IMG/VR virus record: IMGVR_UViG_3300024520_000003
Coordinates: 1-64,000 of that record
Source: a virus
Strand: one strand, 5' to 3'
Length of the DNA stretch: 64,000 nt
The position numbers and the translations under genes are program-made. Shown here in pieces: positions 1 through 7,135 of this stretch. The first letter of the stretch is position 1. Every line of letters starts with the position of its first letter. The notes under the pieces are model-generated. The model was not told the origin of the DNA, did no database searches, and worked only from the letters and a program-made list of their open reading frames with translations.

Positions 1-93
1 TGGGAATCGTTCTCGCAAACTCCCCTCAACCAACACGATCTGCTTGGTGAGCACATCCATTTTTTCCCTGAATCCGACAGTCACTTCACTCAT
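1..93 (-). CDS. Partial CDS of unknown function (N-terminus only)
   Basis: The first 31 codons of a leftward gene that runs off the window edge, reading MSEVTVGFREKMDVLTKQIV and on. Its ATG shares one base with the stop of the upstream gene (TGATG), and a strong AAGGAGG Shine-Dalgarno sequence lies just before it, so initiation here is well supported. The visible part looks helical. No family can be assigned from so short a piece. Confidence 0.6.
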   Translation of the reverse strand, partial: MSEVTVGFREKMDVLTKQIVLVEGSLRERFP

Positions 94-1667
94 CACTCAC
101 CTCCTTCATTGGTTGAGGCCCTGAATCTAAGCGCAGGAACCAAAGGCGAGTCTTCAGGTCCTTTCTCATGGGAATCTACCCAGATCCTTTTCACAGCCAG
201 CCACTCATCTGGTCCGCATGGTTTTTTCCCACGCCTAGTTAGAGCCTGAAGAATGTCAGGTAGTTCGTGTCCAAAAAGAAAGACATATTGGTATCCTCTT
301 TTATCAACTAACTCATCCAGGAGATCGTTTTTCAGTGGAAGATCTCCTCTGCACGTCACATATCTCCAATGACCTGAAACTTCCACACGATGGCCTAGAG
401 TCCATCCAGAACCACCGTCTCCTTTTCGTTTATTGCTAACGTGAATAGGCTCGTCTGATATATCCAGAACGTAGAAGGGAGGCGGAGGCGGTTTCTTTTT
501 TCCACCTAAACCAAACCTCTTCTTATTCTTTCTGAACTCCCTTCTGAAATTCTTATCATCGTGAACAATCACCCGTTGCTTTCTTGTGATTTGATCAAGG
601 ATAAATCCCCAGATAACCGGTGCTCCTGCAATTGAACAGGTGGGATTGTATCGACATTTGGATGCAACATGATGGCAAAGCGTGTGGTCACCGTACTGAC
701 CTTCCCTAACATCGTCGAGTGAAACCAACTCACCGTGATCAGTTATTCGCATATCACCCACAGTTCCCGTGTTCATAAAAACAGAAGGACCTTCGTCGTC
801 AACATCGTAACGAATAATCTCACACACATGACGAGTATCACCGGTCTCCCATAGCAACACTCCCATGAGCGTGGGTGCGTGCGTCATATTCCACGGATTT
901 TCTTCGCTTGTGAACATGGGCGTGGAACTCCCCGCATCTGTCAACATTGGAGGCCGAAACTTTCCAGCAAGACCCTCCTGACCAAACCTTGCCCAGCAGT
1001 CCAGTGAGTGTTCGTAGTCGAAAACAATCCCAGACTCGAAGCTAAGGTAAATTGACTTGAACGGGAGTCGCGGGTTTTGAGCTTCCTTTTCTCTTGCAAT
1101 TTTCTCGATAAACGAGGTGCTCATATTCAAAATAACGTTATCGAATGGAACTGCATCTACCCTTTCAGGATTCTTGCTTCCAGTCTGCTCCTCAAATAAT
1201 TCGTCAAACATATCAAGAGAGACAAGGCCGCTCCTTTCCTTTATGACACTCACTTGTGAATTCATAGACGTAAGAAACAACTCGAAGACCTTAACCTGCA
1301 ATGCTGCATAGTAATTTTTGCTGATTGAATAAACCCTTGCGTCTCGCATCCAAGGCCAGATATTTCTAGTCACTCTCATGTCTGCTGCCTGATTAGTCAT
1401 AAATGCGAGACAATTTAGATAATTCTGAGCACTTGGGTGAAGTGATGAATGGGCGTTCGTTACCCAATCAGAGTTTTCGTGATCTCCGCTATACAGACCA
1501 CGAACCTTTTCACGCAGTTTGCGCTCTTTTTGTTTCTTAAGGAGGGCAGCTTTCTCCCTTCTAAGGTGATTGTTAAAAGACACAATCTCAGTATCCAACC
1601 CTCCTCCGGGTATAACATCGTTGAGATTTCCGTCTCTCCAGTTGTGTCGTCCTTTTTTCATTCTCAT
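93..1667 (-). CDS. Hypothetical protein, 524 aa
   Basis: A long leftward frame with a good Shine-Dalgarno (GGGAG, about 6 nt before the ATG). I do not recognise the family. The N-terminal 60 residues are very basic. A lysine/proline-rich stretch (GGKKKPPPPPF) sits in the last third, between two apparently folded parts. No membrane segment, signal peptide or nucleotide-binding motif is visible. It lies downstream of the SSB/recombinase cluster in the same direction, so a role in early DNA metabolism or host takeover is possible but is only inferred from position. Confidence 0.75.
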   Translation of the reverse strand: MRMKKGRHNWRDGNLNDVIPGGGLDTEIVSFNNHLRREKAALLKKQKERKLREKVRGLYSGDHENSDWVTNAHSSLHPSAQNYLNCLAFMTNQAADMRVTRNIWPWMRDARVYSISKNYYAALQVKVFELFLTSMNSQVSVIKERSGLVSLDMFDELFEEQTGSKNPERVDAVPFDNVILNMSTSFIEKIAREKEAQNPRLPFKSIYLSFESGIVFDYEHSLDCWARFGQEGLAGKFRPPMLTDAGSSTPMFTSEENPWNMTHAPTLMGVLLWETGDTRHVCEIIRYDVDDEGPSVFMNTGTVGDMRITDHGELVSLDDVREGQYGDHTLCHHVASKCRYNPTCSIAGAPVIWGFILDQITRKQRVIVHDDKNFRREFRKNKKRFGLGGKKKPPPPPFYVLDISDEPIHVSNKRKGDGGSGWTLGHRVEVSGHWRYVTCRGDLPLKNDLLDELVDKRGYQYVFLFGHELPDILQALTRRGKKPCGPDEWLAVKRIWVDSHEKGPEDSPLVPALRFRASTNEGGE

Positions 1668-1681
1668 ATTTTCTCCCTATG

Positions 1682-2506
1682 TTAGATTTGGCGTTGGTGG
1701 CCATTTCCTTCCTTTATCCTTCTTTCCCTTGCCTCCATCTCTGCGCGACTGACTTCATTCAGTCCGTCTACGCTTGGTGGTGATTGTGTGTATGATATTC
1801 CCTCTTCGATTCGCGCAGCATCCCTAAGAAAAAGTGATATCTCGTGTCTATTGGCCTTTTCCATCCTCCATGGATCTGAATTACATTCAGCGATCCATCC
1901 AGTTAGTGAAGTTCGTAGATCTTCCATCGAGAACCCAAATCCCAAAGCTCGCCTGATCGACTGAAGCCTCTTCTTATCCAAGACCGCTCTCGCGTTCTTA
2001 CCAAGTCCCTTTCGCCACATGTGAAAAAGGTCACTTTCCTGATCACTTGGATTCTTTGGCCTACCGCGCGATTTCTTAACAGGAACTATCGGTATCCGTT
2101 CAACTTTCTTTGTCTTTTGTGCTTTACGATCCAATTGAAACAGTATCCCGGCAGGGAATAGATCGTTCTTTTCACAAAGCTTCAAAATCCTTGGAATTTC
2201 ACCGATACCGACCTCACAGAAGTATCTGTCCGTGAACAGAACCCCACTCCGGTCAAAAGTCGGTGATATCAAGCCCTCGCGAATAGCAGAAACGATTCCA
2301 CTTTTTATATCACTTGAGTTCTTGGATGGAAGACGAAGTTCGGCAGCGATGGAGGCTGGATTACACTTATCTCGACACAGCTTAGGCCATGTCCCAAGAG
2401 AAAGTGACCTTAAAGCCAATGCCTCCACCGCTACCTTAGCCCACCATCCAGCACGAACTGATGAACTGTCCCGACCCCAATCAGGTGTTGCAAATAATGC
2501 CTTCAC
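1682..2506 (-). CDS. Probable replisome organiser / replication initiator
   Basis: A 274-residue basic protein starting with GTG that shares its G with the SSB stop (TAGTG), so translation is probably coupled. The N-terminal half looks like a winged-helix DNA-binding region. An AT-hook-like stretch (KKSRGRPKNP) lies near the middle. The C-terminal part (GFSMEDLRTSLTGWIAEC ... LFLRDAARIEEGI) has the pattern of the conserved C-terminal domain of phage replisome-organiser proteins, which recruit helicase loaders to the origin. Neighbours (SSB, Sak4-like ATPase, nuclease) support a replication role. The family call comes from pattern memory only. An alternative is an ordinary HTH regulator. Confidence 0.5.
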   Translation of the reverse strand: MKALFATPDWGRDSSSVRAGWWAKVAVEALALRSLSLGTWPKLCRDKCNPASIAAELRLPSKNSSDIKSGIVSAIREGLISPTFDRSGVLFTDRYFCEVGIGEIPRILKLCEKNDLFPAGILFQLDRKAQKTKKVERIPIVPVKKSRGRPKNPSDQESDLFHMWRKGLGKNARAVLDKKRLQSIRRALGFGFSMEDLRTSLTGWIAECNSDPWRMEKANRHEISLFLRDAARIEEGISYTQSPPSVDGLNEVSRAEMEARERRIKEGNGHQRQI

Positions 2507-3078
2507 TAGAATGGAATGTCGTCATCATCGTAAGCAGAGGAACTAGATCCATTCCCATTTGAATTAGTCGTTTCCTGATTCACTGGGTCCTTCTTCTCTG
2601 TCGGTGCCGAGTGACTTCGCATTGCTGAAACGTTCCAATAAGGCTCCGGCGCTCCGTGAGGGTGATCCTCACTTGAAAATGATGCCACTTTACTGACAGA
2701 CGGGTACGTTTTGCCGTTTCTGAACTCCATGTTGATGATTGTCTTGATACACTTTCCAAGAAACACAGACTTCACTGAGTCGTCACTCGTAAGGTCACCT
2801 TCCCAGCCATCTGGTGAAACTGCCAGAACCGCCTCTTTTACGAAACCAATCCCCCGTTCGGTTAAGTTAACAAACCAAAGACAATCACCTGAGGAACTAC
2901 CTCCAGGAGAAAGACTCTGCACCACCACTAGTTTGAAAATCAGTGCATCATCACCTTTTCGGGTTTTGCTGCGATTGTAGCCAACTACTCGCATGACATA
3001 GGTTCCAGCGGCTAACCTCTCGAAAACCCGACCGTTTTCATCTGGTGTTGCCGTGTTGAAATTTGAAAAATCGCTCAT
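2506..3078 (-). CDS. Single-stranded DNA-binding protein (DUF669/SSB-like)
   Basis: A 190-residue protein with a beta-rich N-terminal 120 residues of OB-fold type (GTYVMRVVGYNRSKTRKGDD ... LIFKLVVVQ). A low-complexity Ser/Asn/Gly linker follows, and the protein ends in DDDDIPF. This acidic tail is the hallmark of bacterial SSBs, where it docks partner proteins. The gene sits between a Sak4-like ATPase and a replication protein, as is usual for phage SSBs that coat ssDNA during replication and annealing. The start is supported by an AAGGAAAG ribosome binding site. The tail motif makes the role fairly safe even though the OB fold cannot be proven by eye. Confidence 0.8.
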   Translation of the reverse strand: MSDFSNFNTATPDENGRVFERLAAGTYVMRVVGYNRSKTRKGDDALIFKLVVVQSLSPGGSSSGDCLWFVNLTERGIGFVKEAVLAVSPDGWEGDLTSDDSVKSVFLGKCIKTIINMEFRNGKTYPSVSKVASFSSEDHPHGAPEPYWNVSAMRSHSAPTEKKDPVNQETTNSNGNGSSSSAYDDDDIPF

Positions 3079-3094
3079 ATCACTTTCCTTCCTT

Positions 3095-3970
3095 CTAAAG
3101 TACGTCTTCAGGTTGTGGGATTACTTTTGATTTCTTCTGTTTTCCGTTCTTCTTTTCCTTCTTTGGTTTTCCAGAAAGCTGACCCTCTTCGCGCCACTTT
3201 GCAATCTTCTCGACAACCATGTCAGGGGTTTCAATTGAAGGATCTAACCACTTATCCAAGGCTGGATGACCTTTTCCTTGTTCAAGCCGTTGACCATTGT
3301 AAAAACCGCCAACCGTTCTCAGCGCGTGAACCACGTCGCCGTTCTGACGTTCCTTAACTTCAGCCCAGAAAACCATGTCAAACATTGCAGCAACGACTCC
3401 AGGGAGTTTTTTCGTTCCAAGCGACATTCGCCGAATAGGAACCTGACCGTCTCCTCCGTCAGCCGACTCATCCAGGAAGGTTCCAATCAGCATTGGACCC
3501 ATATCTCTGAACTTGCGAACTAACCGAACGCACATGTCCGAGTATTTTTTCCAAGTCTCAAAAGTCCACGACTTGTTTCCACTTTCGCCAACCTCGTCAG
3601 CAACCATGCGAAACAACTCAGTGAAACTATCTACAACAATTACACTCGGAACCCACTCGCTGTTCTCAGAAAGCAAGTCACGGGTAATCCACTTTATGCA
3701 GTGAGTCATTTTCTGAAAGTCACTCAGGTTATCGTACTCCGGGATCCCCTGATCTCTCGTTATCACCACAACCCTTGCATCTCTGTTGGTATCACCAACA
3801 CGACCTTCAGCCTGTGACTCAGTTAATAAAACAAGGCAATTCTTAGCGCGACAAGACCATGTAGTCTTACCTGCACCGCTACTGCCAACGATAGCAATAT
3901 GACGACTCGGAATAATGTCCGACTCGCCTATGGTTTTTGAAATCATGCTATTGAAAACGTCAAATGACAT
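3095..3970 (-). CDS. Sak4-like RecA-fold ATPase / single-strand annealing protein
   Basis: A 291-residue P-loop ATPase. Walker A is GSSGAGKT (residues 29-36) and a Walker B-like VIVVDS lies at about 110-115. A basic, disordered C-terminus ends in KKEKKNGKQKKS. Phage proteins of this type (AAA_24/Sak4) are RecA-core ATPases that anneal or pair DNA together with a phage SSB, which is encoded directly downstream. I chose the ATG at 3970 because AAAGGAGA lies just before it. An in-frame GTG at 3988 would place that ribosome binding site inside the gene. A packaging or DNA-translocation ATPase is less likely in this context. Confidence 0.7.
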   Translation of the reverse strand: MSFDVFNSMISKTIGESDIIPSRHIAIVGSSGAGKTTWSCRAKNCLVLLTESQAEGRVGDTNRDARVVVITRDQGIPEYDNLSDFQKMTHCIKWITRDLLSENSEWVPSVIVVDSFTELFRMVADEVGESGNKSWTFETWKKYSDMCVRLVRKFRDMGPMLIGTFLDESADGGDGQVPIRRMSLGTKKLPGVVAAMFDMVFWAEVKERQNGDVVHALRTVGGFYNGQRLEQGKGHPALDKWLDPSIETPDMVVEKIAKWREEGQLSGKPKKEKKNGKQKKSKVIPQPEDVL

Positions 3971-3987
3971 TTCTCTTTCTCCTTTCA

Positions 3988-5391
3988 CTAGTCAAAAAAT
4001 GAGGGGATTATCCCTCGTTGGTGAGACTCATCATTGCCCTCGACAAGTTCGACAGGTTTTGACGTGTCCCTTGATTCAAAAAGACTGAACCCAGCCCCGT
4101 TGATACTTGGGCAGATTGGTGTAAACGAACACCCTCCACCCGTGAAATCTGAACAACTTCCTCGCATTGGAAGCCACTCGTCAGATATAGCGAAGTTCCC
4201 ACTGAGTCGTTTTTTTCTATGAATCTCTCGGGCAACTCCGTAAGACCCTTTCTCAAACGCATCCAGATACTCAGCGGTCGGCCTCCTCCAAATCCGGTAA
4301 CGCATATTGCTCGCTTCATACCTGACTTTGGAAATAAACGCCTCCCACTCGTCAGAATCAATCTGATTGGTCCAATCCTCACACTGAAACCCTGAAAGCC
4401 ATGTTGCGGCAGCGTTGACCACATCTTCATTCAGCGTCTTGGTTTGAGTACTTATCCCAATGAACCCAGATCCACCGCATTTATCACAATCGTTAACACC
4501 CATCCCACCGCAGTCTTGGTTTATCTGTGATGTGATAAGAAATCCGAACATTGGATTTTTCCCAATTGAAGGATGATCTTTTTTCAATTTAGCAAGGCAC
4601 TTACCTTTTCTGCATTTTGTAAGACGGACTTCCTGGTTCATAATCTTCTTTCGGGTTACGTCGTAAACAATTCCAACGGGTTTTCCGAAGATCTTAGATG
4701 CCGCCCACATGTATCCCCATGCTTGAGGATCATGTTCGATATAGGATTCAAAAGCAGCCTGAGTTGACATTGACGTGGTCTTTAACTCCCAGACCCATAG
4801 ATCTCCAAACTCACCATCCTGAACAATTCCATCCATCTCAAAACCATAGTCCCACTTTGAATGACGTCTTCCGTTTTCATTTATCAGCGGAACACGACCC
4901 TGAATGGCCACTGCCATCGGGTCCATTTGTCCTGGGTGCCATCTCAGAACCATATCTTTCAACAGTTCGGCTTGCTCATTTACCTTGTCCAAATCCCACG
5001 GAGTTGACAGACCTTGTGAGTTCAGATCAGTCCACATTGACGTCATATCTGAAACCCATTTTTTCAGATAGTTTCCAGCGTCTTCATAGCTTCCTCCGAG
5101 AAGGATTCCCGAAATCATACTGTGAAAAACTGTTCCGACGTGAAGGGGCATGTAGCCTCCTTTCTTCTGAAATCCAGCAATGTATCTTAAAGCGAAGTTT
5201 CTTTGGCACTTGCTATACGCGTTCCACATTGACGCGGTGAATGTTTCCCTCTTTTCGAGATTCCCAGTGGGGTAATTTTCAGGAAGAAGTAGTTTATGAT
5301 TTTCCCAGTTCCTAAGAACGGGCGCAGGAAGGTATTTGATTTTCACTGACTTTCGGGTGTATGGTGAGTCATCTAATGCTGGTCGTCCCAT
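3988..5391 (-). CDS. PD-(D/E)XK nuclease, Cas4/AddB-like
   Basis: A 467-residue protein with the layout of RecB-family nucleases. H90 lies in GTVFHSMI, D187 in FEMDGIV, E202-x-K204 in VWELKTTS, and QAWGY at 223-227 matches motif QxxxY. One cysteine (C62) near the N-terminus and three near the C-terminus (CSDFTGGGCSFTPIC) fit the iron-sulfur cluster arrangement of AddB/Cas4. An extra cysteine-rich insert (CRKGKC, later CGGMGVNDCDKCGG) looks like a zinc ribbon. The product probably resects DNA ends for the downstream Sak4/SSB pair. The start is set by AAGGAGGT 5 nt before the ATG at 5391. An in-frame ATG at 5436 lies inside a terminator hairpin and is unlikely. Confidence 0.75.
   Translation of the reverse strand: MGRPALDDSPYTRKSVKIKYLPAPVLRNWENHKLLLPENYPTGNLEKRETFTASMWNAYSKCQRNFALRYIAGFQKKGGYMPLHVGTVFHSMISGILLGGSYEDAGNYLKKWVSDMTSMWTDLNSQGLSTPWDLDKVNEQAELLKDMVLRWHPGQMDPMAVAIQGRVPLINENGRRHSKWDYGFEMDGIVQDGEFGDLWVWELKTTSMSTQAAFESYIEHDPQAWGYMWAASKIFGKPVGIVYDVTRKKIMNQEVRLTKCRKGKCLAKLKKDHPSIGKNPMFGFLITSQINQDCGGMGVNDCDKCGGSGFIGISTQTKTLNEDVVNAAATWLSGFQCEDWTNQIDSDEWEAFISKVRYEASNMRYRIWRRPTAEYLDAFEKGSYGVAREIHRKKRLSGNFAISDEWLPMRGSCSDFTGGGCSFTPICPSINGAGFSLFESRDTSKPVELVEGNDESHQRGIIPSFFD
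5336..5365 (+). promoter_or_regulatory. Weak candidate rightward promoter for an antisense RNA
   Basis: TTGATT (5336-5341) and TATGGT (5360-5365) are 18 bp apart and read toward the terminator at 5424-5457. A transcript from here would be about 85 nt and would cover the ribosome binding site and start codon of the leftward nuclease gene. Both boxes match the consensus only in part, and they lie in coding sequence. The call rests mainly on the need for a source of terminated rightward transcription. Confidence 0.25.
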
Positions 5392-5423
5392 GAGGACCTC
5401 CTTTATGTTAGTCAAGTTGGTGG

Positions 5424-5457
5424 AGACCCTGGGCATCCCGGCCCGGGGTCTTTTTTT
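5424..5457 (+). terminator. Strong intrinsic terminator, rightward orientation
   Basis: On the plus strand AGACCCTGGGC pairs with GCCCGGGGTCT around the loop ATCCCG, giving 11 pairs including one U-G, followed directly by TTTTTT. On the minus strand the same position becomes a C/A mismatch and no T run follows. The terminator therefore works for rightward transcription, although all nearby genes read leftward. Confidence 0.75.
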
Positions 5458-5725
5458 ATCTAATCTCTACTTTCTTGTGGATGCAAAGCGCGTTCAGCCC
5501 ATCTCCCGCGTCTTCTAGGCTCTCACTATCCAACCACTCGTTCGTTACGCAGAGCGCGCCACACAGACGCTCCCTGTCGGCGACAGGCATGTTAGGCCAT
5601 CGGGACATCCATGCTCGAAAGGTGACATAACTGACACCCACTATTTTGCAAAATTCCCTCTGAGTTAAACCCATGAGTGAAATACGACCGCGAACTCGCC
5701 TGTCCAAGATTCCAGCTAGTTTCAT
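5456..5725 (-). CDS. Cro/repressor-like HTH protein
   Basis: An 89-residue basic protein with a helix-turn-helix of XRE/Cro type at about residues 20-43 (LTQREFCKIVGVSYVTFRAW). There is no dimerisation or protease-like C-terminal domain, so it resembles Cro more than CI. It lies immediately downstream of the control region at 5726-6156. That region contains an 11-bp inverted repeat overlapping the -10 box of the likely promoter of this gene, which is the expected layout for autoregulation. It is the first gene of the leftward nuclease/recombinase/SSB operon and probably sets its level. No integrase is visible in the window, so a lysogeny function is not supported. Confidence 0.65.
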   Translation of the reverse strand: MKLAGILDRRVRGRISLMGLTQREFCKIVGVSYVTFRAWMSRWPNMPVADRERLCGALCVTNEWLDSESLEDAGDGLNALCIHKKVEIR

Positions 5726-5754
5726 AATTTATGTCCCGTCAATATTGGTGTATC

Positions 5755-5808
5755 TATTTAACCTAGATCACTTAAGTACCTGGGTTAATTAACTAGATAG
5801 GTTAAATA
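5755..5808. promoter_or_regulatory. Candidate operator: inverted TATTTAACCTA repeats
   Basis: TATTTAACCTA (5755-5765) is repeated exactly in inverted orientation at 5798-5808. A third related half-site, inside the palindrome GTTAATTAAC, lies between them. The right arm overlaps the proposed -10 box. These are likely binding sites for the adjacent Cro-like protein. Confidence 0.5.
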
Positions 5809-5832
5809 ATACTATGTTAAAAAGAGTGTCAA
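5806..5832 (-). promoter_or_regulatory. Candidate sigma70 promoter for the 5725 operon
   Basis: Reading leftward, TTGACA (complement of 5827-5832) is followed 15 bp later by TATTAT (complement of 5806-5811). The -35 box is perfect, but the spacing is 1-2 bp short of ideal. The -10 box overlaps an arm of the inverted repeat. The promoter would drive the Cro-like gene and the recombination genes. Confidence 0.45.
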
Positions 5833-5881
5833 TAGATTCAAAAAAACTGTAAGAAAGCAACAGGTTACATGGGCCATTTCG

Positions 5882-5937
5882 TGTGGATAACAATTATCCA
5901 CCGCTGTCAAGTTATCACAGCGCCACAGTTATCTAAA
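5882..5937. other. DnaA-box cluster, possible replication origin
   Basis: TGTGGATAA (5882-5890) is the exact complement of the consensus DnaA box TTATCCACA. TTATCCACC (5894-5902) matches 8 of 9 positions in the opposite direction, and TTATCACAG (5912-5920) and TTATCTAAA (5929-5937) are weaker relatives. The cluster borders an AT-rich stretch (5726-5850) and lies beside the replication genes, as phage origins often do. The origin role is inferred. Confidence 0.45.
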
Positions 5938-5997
5938 AGCCCTCTAATTACCAAGCTTTAGAGATCATAAATTAGTAACCGCTGAGAAAGAATCATG

Positions 5998-6029
5998 TGA
6001 ATCAATGGCCTTATTTATGACGTGATTCA
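5998..6029. repeat. Inverted repeat TGAATCA / TGATTCA
   Basis: TGAATCA at 5998-6004 is matched by TGATTCA at 6023-6029, and a further GAATC copy lies just left of it (5990-5994). The spacing is about two helical turns, which suits a dimeric regulator. No partner protein can be named. Confidence 0.3.
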
Positions 6030-6065
6030 TATTTCCTAGCATTTTCAAGAACATGAGTGTGAGAA

Positions 6066-6115
6066 AATCGGGATAGCGTGAAGGTGAGCACGACCCCAAA
6101 CCTCCGCGCTATCCC
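6066..6115 (-). ncRNA. Stem-loop RNA with anti-RBS loop (candidate sRNA or terminator)
   Basis: On the minus strand GGGATAGCG (complement of 6107-6115) pairs perfectly with CGCTATCCC (complement of 6070-6078). An inner AGGT/ACCT helix is possible, and GATTTTC follows. The 28-nt loop contains GGTCGTGCTC (complement of 6086-6095). This is the exact complement of GAGCACGACC, which forms the ribosome binding region of the genes starting at 13899 and 28164. Genes starting at 14706 and 15023 match 9 of the 10 bases. The hairpin may simply end the transcript of the gene stopping at 6157, or it may be a trans-acting RNA. The region 5726-6156 otherwise holds no gene. Confidence 0.4.
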
Positions 6116-6156
6116 TCAAGGACATCATGCCCCTGTTCGTGGACTATAAGCCTATT

Positions 6157-6399
6157 TCAGTTTGGTGTCATTGTTGATTGTTGACACCTTTCAATGATCT
6201 TATGTTCAACTGACCATTGGGTAAATTCCTTGAAAAGACCGTTCGAAACGCACCTTGGCCATTCACCACCGGATTTCAGATAGAAGCATGCGATAACAGC
6301 CTTATTTGATGCGCTGAAATAATCCCTCTTGGCTTTTGCTTCACTCCACTCGTAAATCAGATGATCAACGTACATTAACATCTTATGGTCAGTGGCCAT
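6157..6399 (-). CDS. Hypothetical protein, 80 aa
   Basis: A small leftward gene whose ATG overlaps the stop of the upstream gene (TAATG). The protein appears helical, with one tryptophan-rich stretch, and has no recognisable motif. It is the last gene of the 15023-6157 operon before the non-coding control region. Confidence 0.65.
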   Translation of the reverse strand: MATDHKMLMYVDHLIYEWSEAKAKRDYFSASNKAVIACFYLKSGGEWPRCVSNGLFKEFTQWSVEHKIIERCQQSTMTPN

Positions 6400-6965
6400 T
6401 ATTGAACCTCGACTGGGGTGGGTACTTTTCTTCCAACAACCTTTGAAACGATAACCATGGTTTCACTGACCTGACCATTTTCAATCTCGCTGCTCATCAT
6501 AATCGACTTAGAGAGTCGACGGTCACACCCGTTACCAAAATGAATCATCGTAACGATAACCTCGACACTTCCAGTGGTTTTTCTCAGTTTTCCATCATAC
6601 TTGGTTAGGTCAATGGACTTTGATGAGTTGATCCTGAAATCAACACACTTCATCCAGGCTTCCATCACTGTCACAATCCCATGTGAATCGTTCAGCATCA
6701 CGTCGAGTGCTGCGGTTATTGTTCCATCTGGAAACTGATGCACGATAGGTCCTATCATTCTTTCCCGTTCATTCTTCCGAAGAAAAAGAAACAGGAATGG
6801 TTGAAGCTCCCCAACCTGCTCGTCAGATCTCATTGTCCTTGCTAACTGGTGTATCTCATTTCCAGCAACCATCAAGTCATGCCAGAACTCGTCTTCGTAA
6901 ATAGCCTTCGCGTCTTCATTTTGGGAGAAAACTTGAATAGCTCCCTCTTTTATAAACTTTCCCAT
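6399..6965 (-). CDS. Hypothetical protein, 188 aa
   Basis: A leftward gene with a ribosome binding site AAGGA about 13 nt before its ATG and a 1-base overlap with the next gene. It is a mixed alpha/beta soluble protein without signal or membrane segments. I do not recognise the family. It sits downstream of the MoxR/VWA pair, separated by a 170-bp gap holding two perfect hairpins. Confidence 0.7.
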   Translation of the reverse strand: MGKFIKEGAIQVFSQNEDAKAIYEDEFWHDLMVAGNEIHQLARTMRSDEQVGELQPFLFLFLRKNERERMIGPIVHQFPDGTITAALDVMLNDSHGIVTVMEAWMKCVDFRINSSKSIDLTKYDGKLRKTTGSVEVIVTMIHFGNGCDRRLSKSIMMSSEIENGQVSETMVIVSKVVGRKVPTPVEVQ

Positions 6966-7015
6966 TATTAATAATTCCTTCTTGCGTTAGATCGTTGGTG
7001 ATACATTGTTTTTGA

Positions 7016-7037
7016 AGTAGACGTCCCCACGTCTACT
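7016..7037. repeat. Perfect 9-bp hairpin with CCCC loop
   Basis: AGTAGACGT and ACGTCTACT enclose CCCC (GGGG on the minus strand). It lies in the 170-bp gap between the VWA gene and the next leftward gene. No clear T run follows in the leftward direction, so it is more likely an RNA-stability or processing element than a classic terminator. Confidence 0.5.
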
Positions 7038-7105
7038 GCTTTTCAAAACTGAAGACACTGGCTCCCCAATTCTTCCAATGTCTTTAGTGAAAACTCCTCC
7101 TCTTG

Positions 7106-7127
7106 GCCGGGAGGGATTCCTCCCGGC
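7106..7127. terminator. Perfect GC-rich hairpin after the VWA gene
   Basis: GCCGGGAGG and CCTCCCGGC enclose a 4-nt loop, 9 bp downstream of the VWA stop codon in the leftward direction. The strength and position suggest a terminator or a 3' end stabiliser. The missing U tract makes full termination doubtful. Confidence 0.45.
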
Positions 7128-7135
7128 TCCCTTCA

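Noticed and set aside
4008-4430. Leftward 140-codon frame inside the nuclease gene
   Set aside because: It lies entirely within the nuclease gene in another frame and has no start context.
5881-5900. lac-operator-like sequence GGATAACAATT
   Set aside because: The similarity is limited to 11 bp and is better explained by two opposed DnaA-box-like sites.
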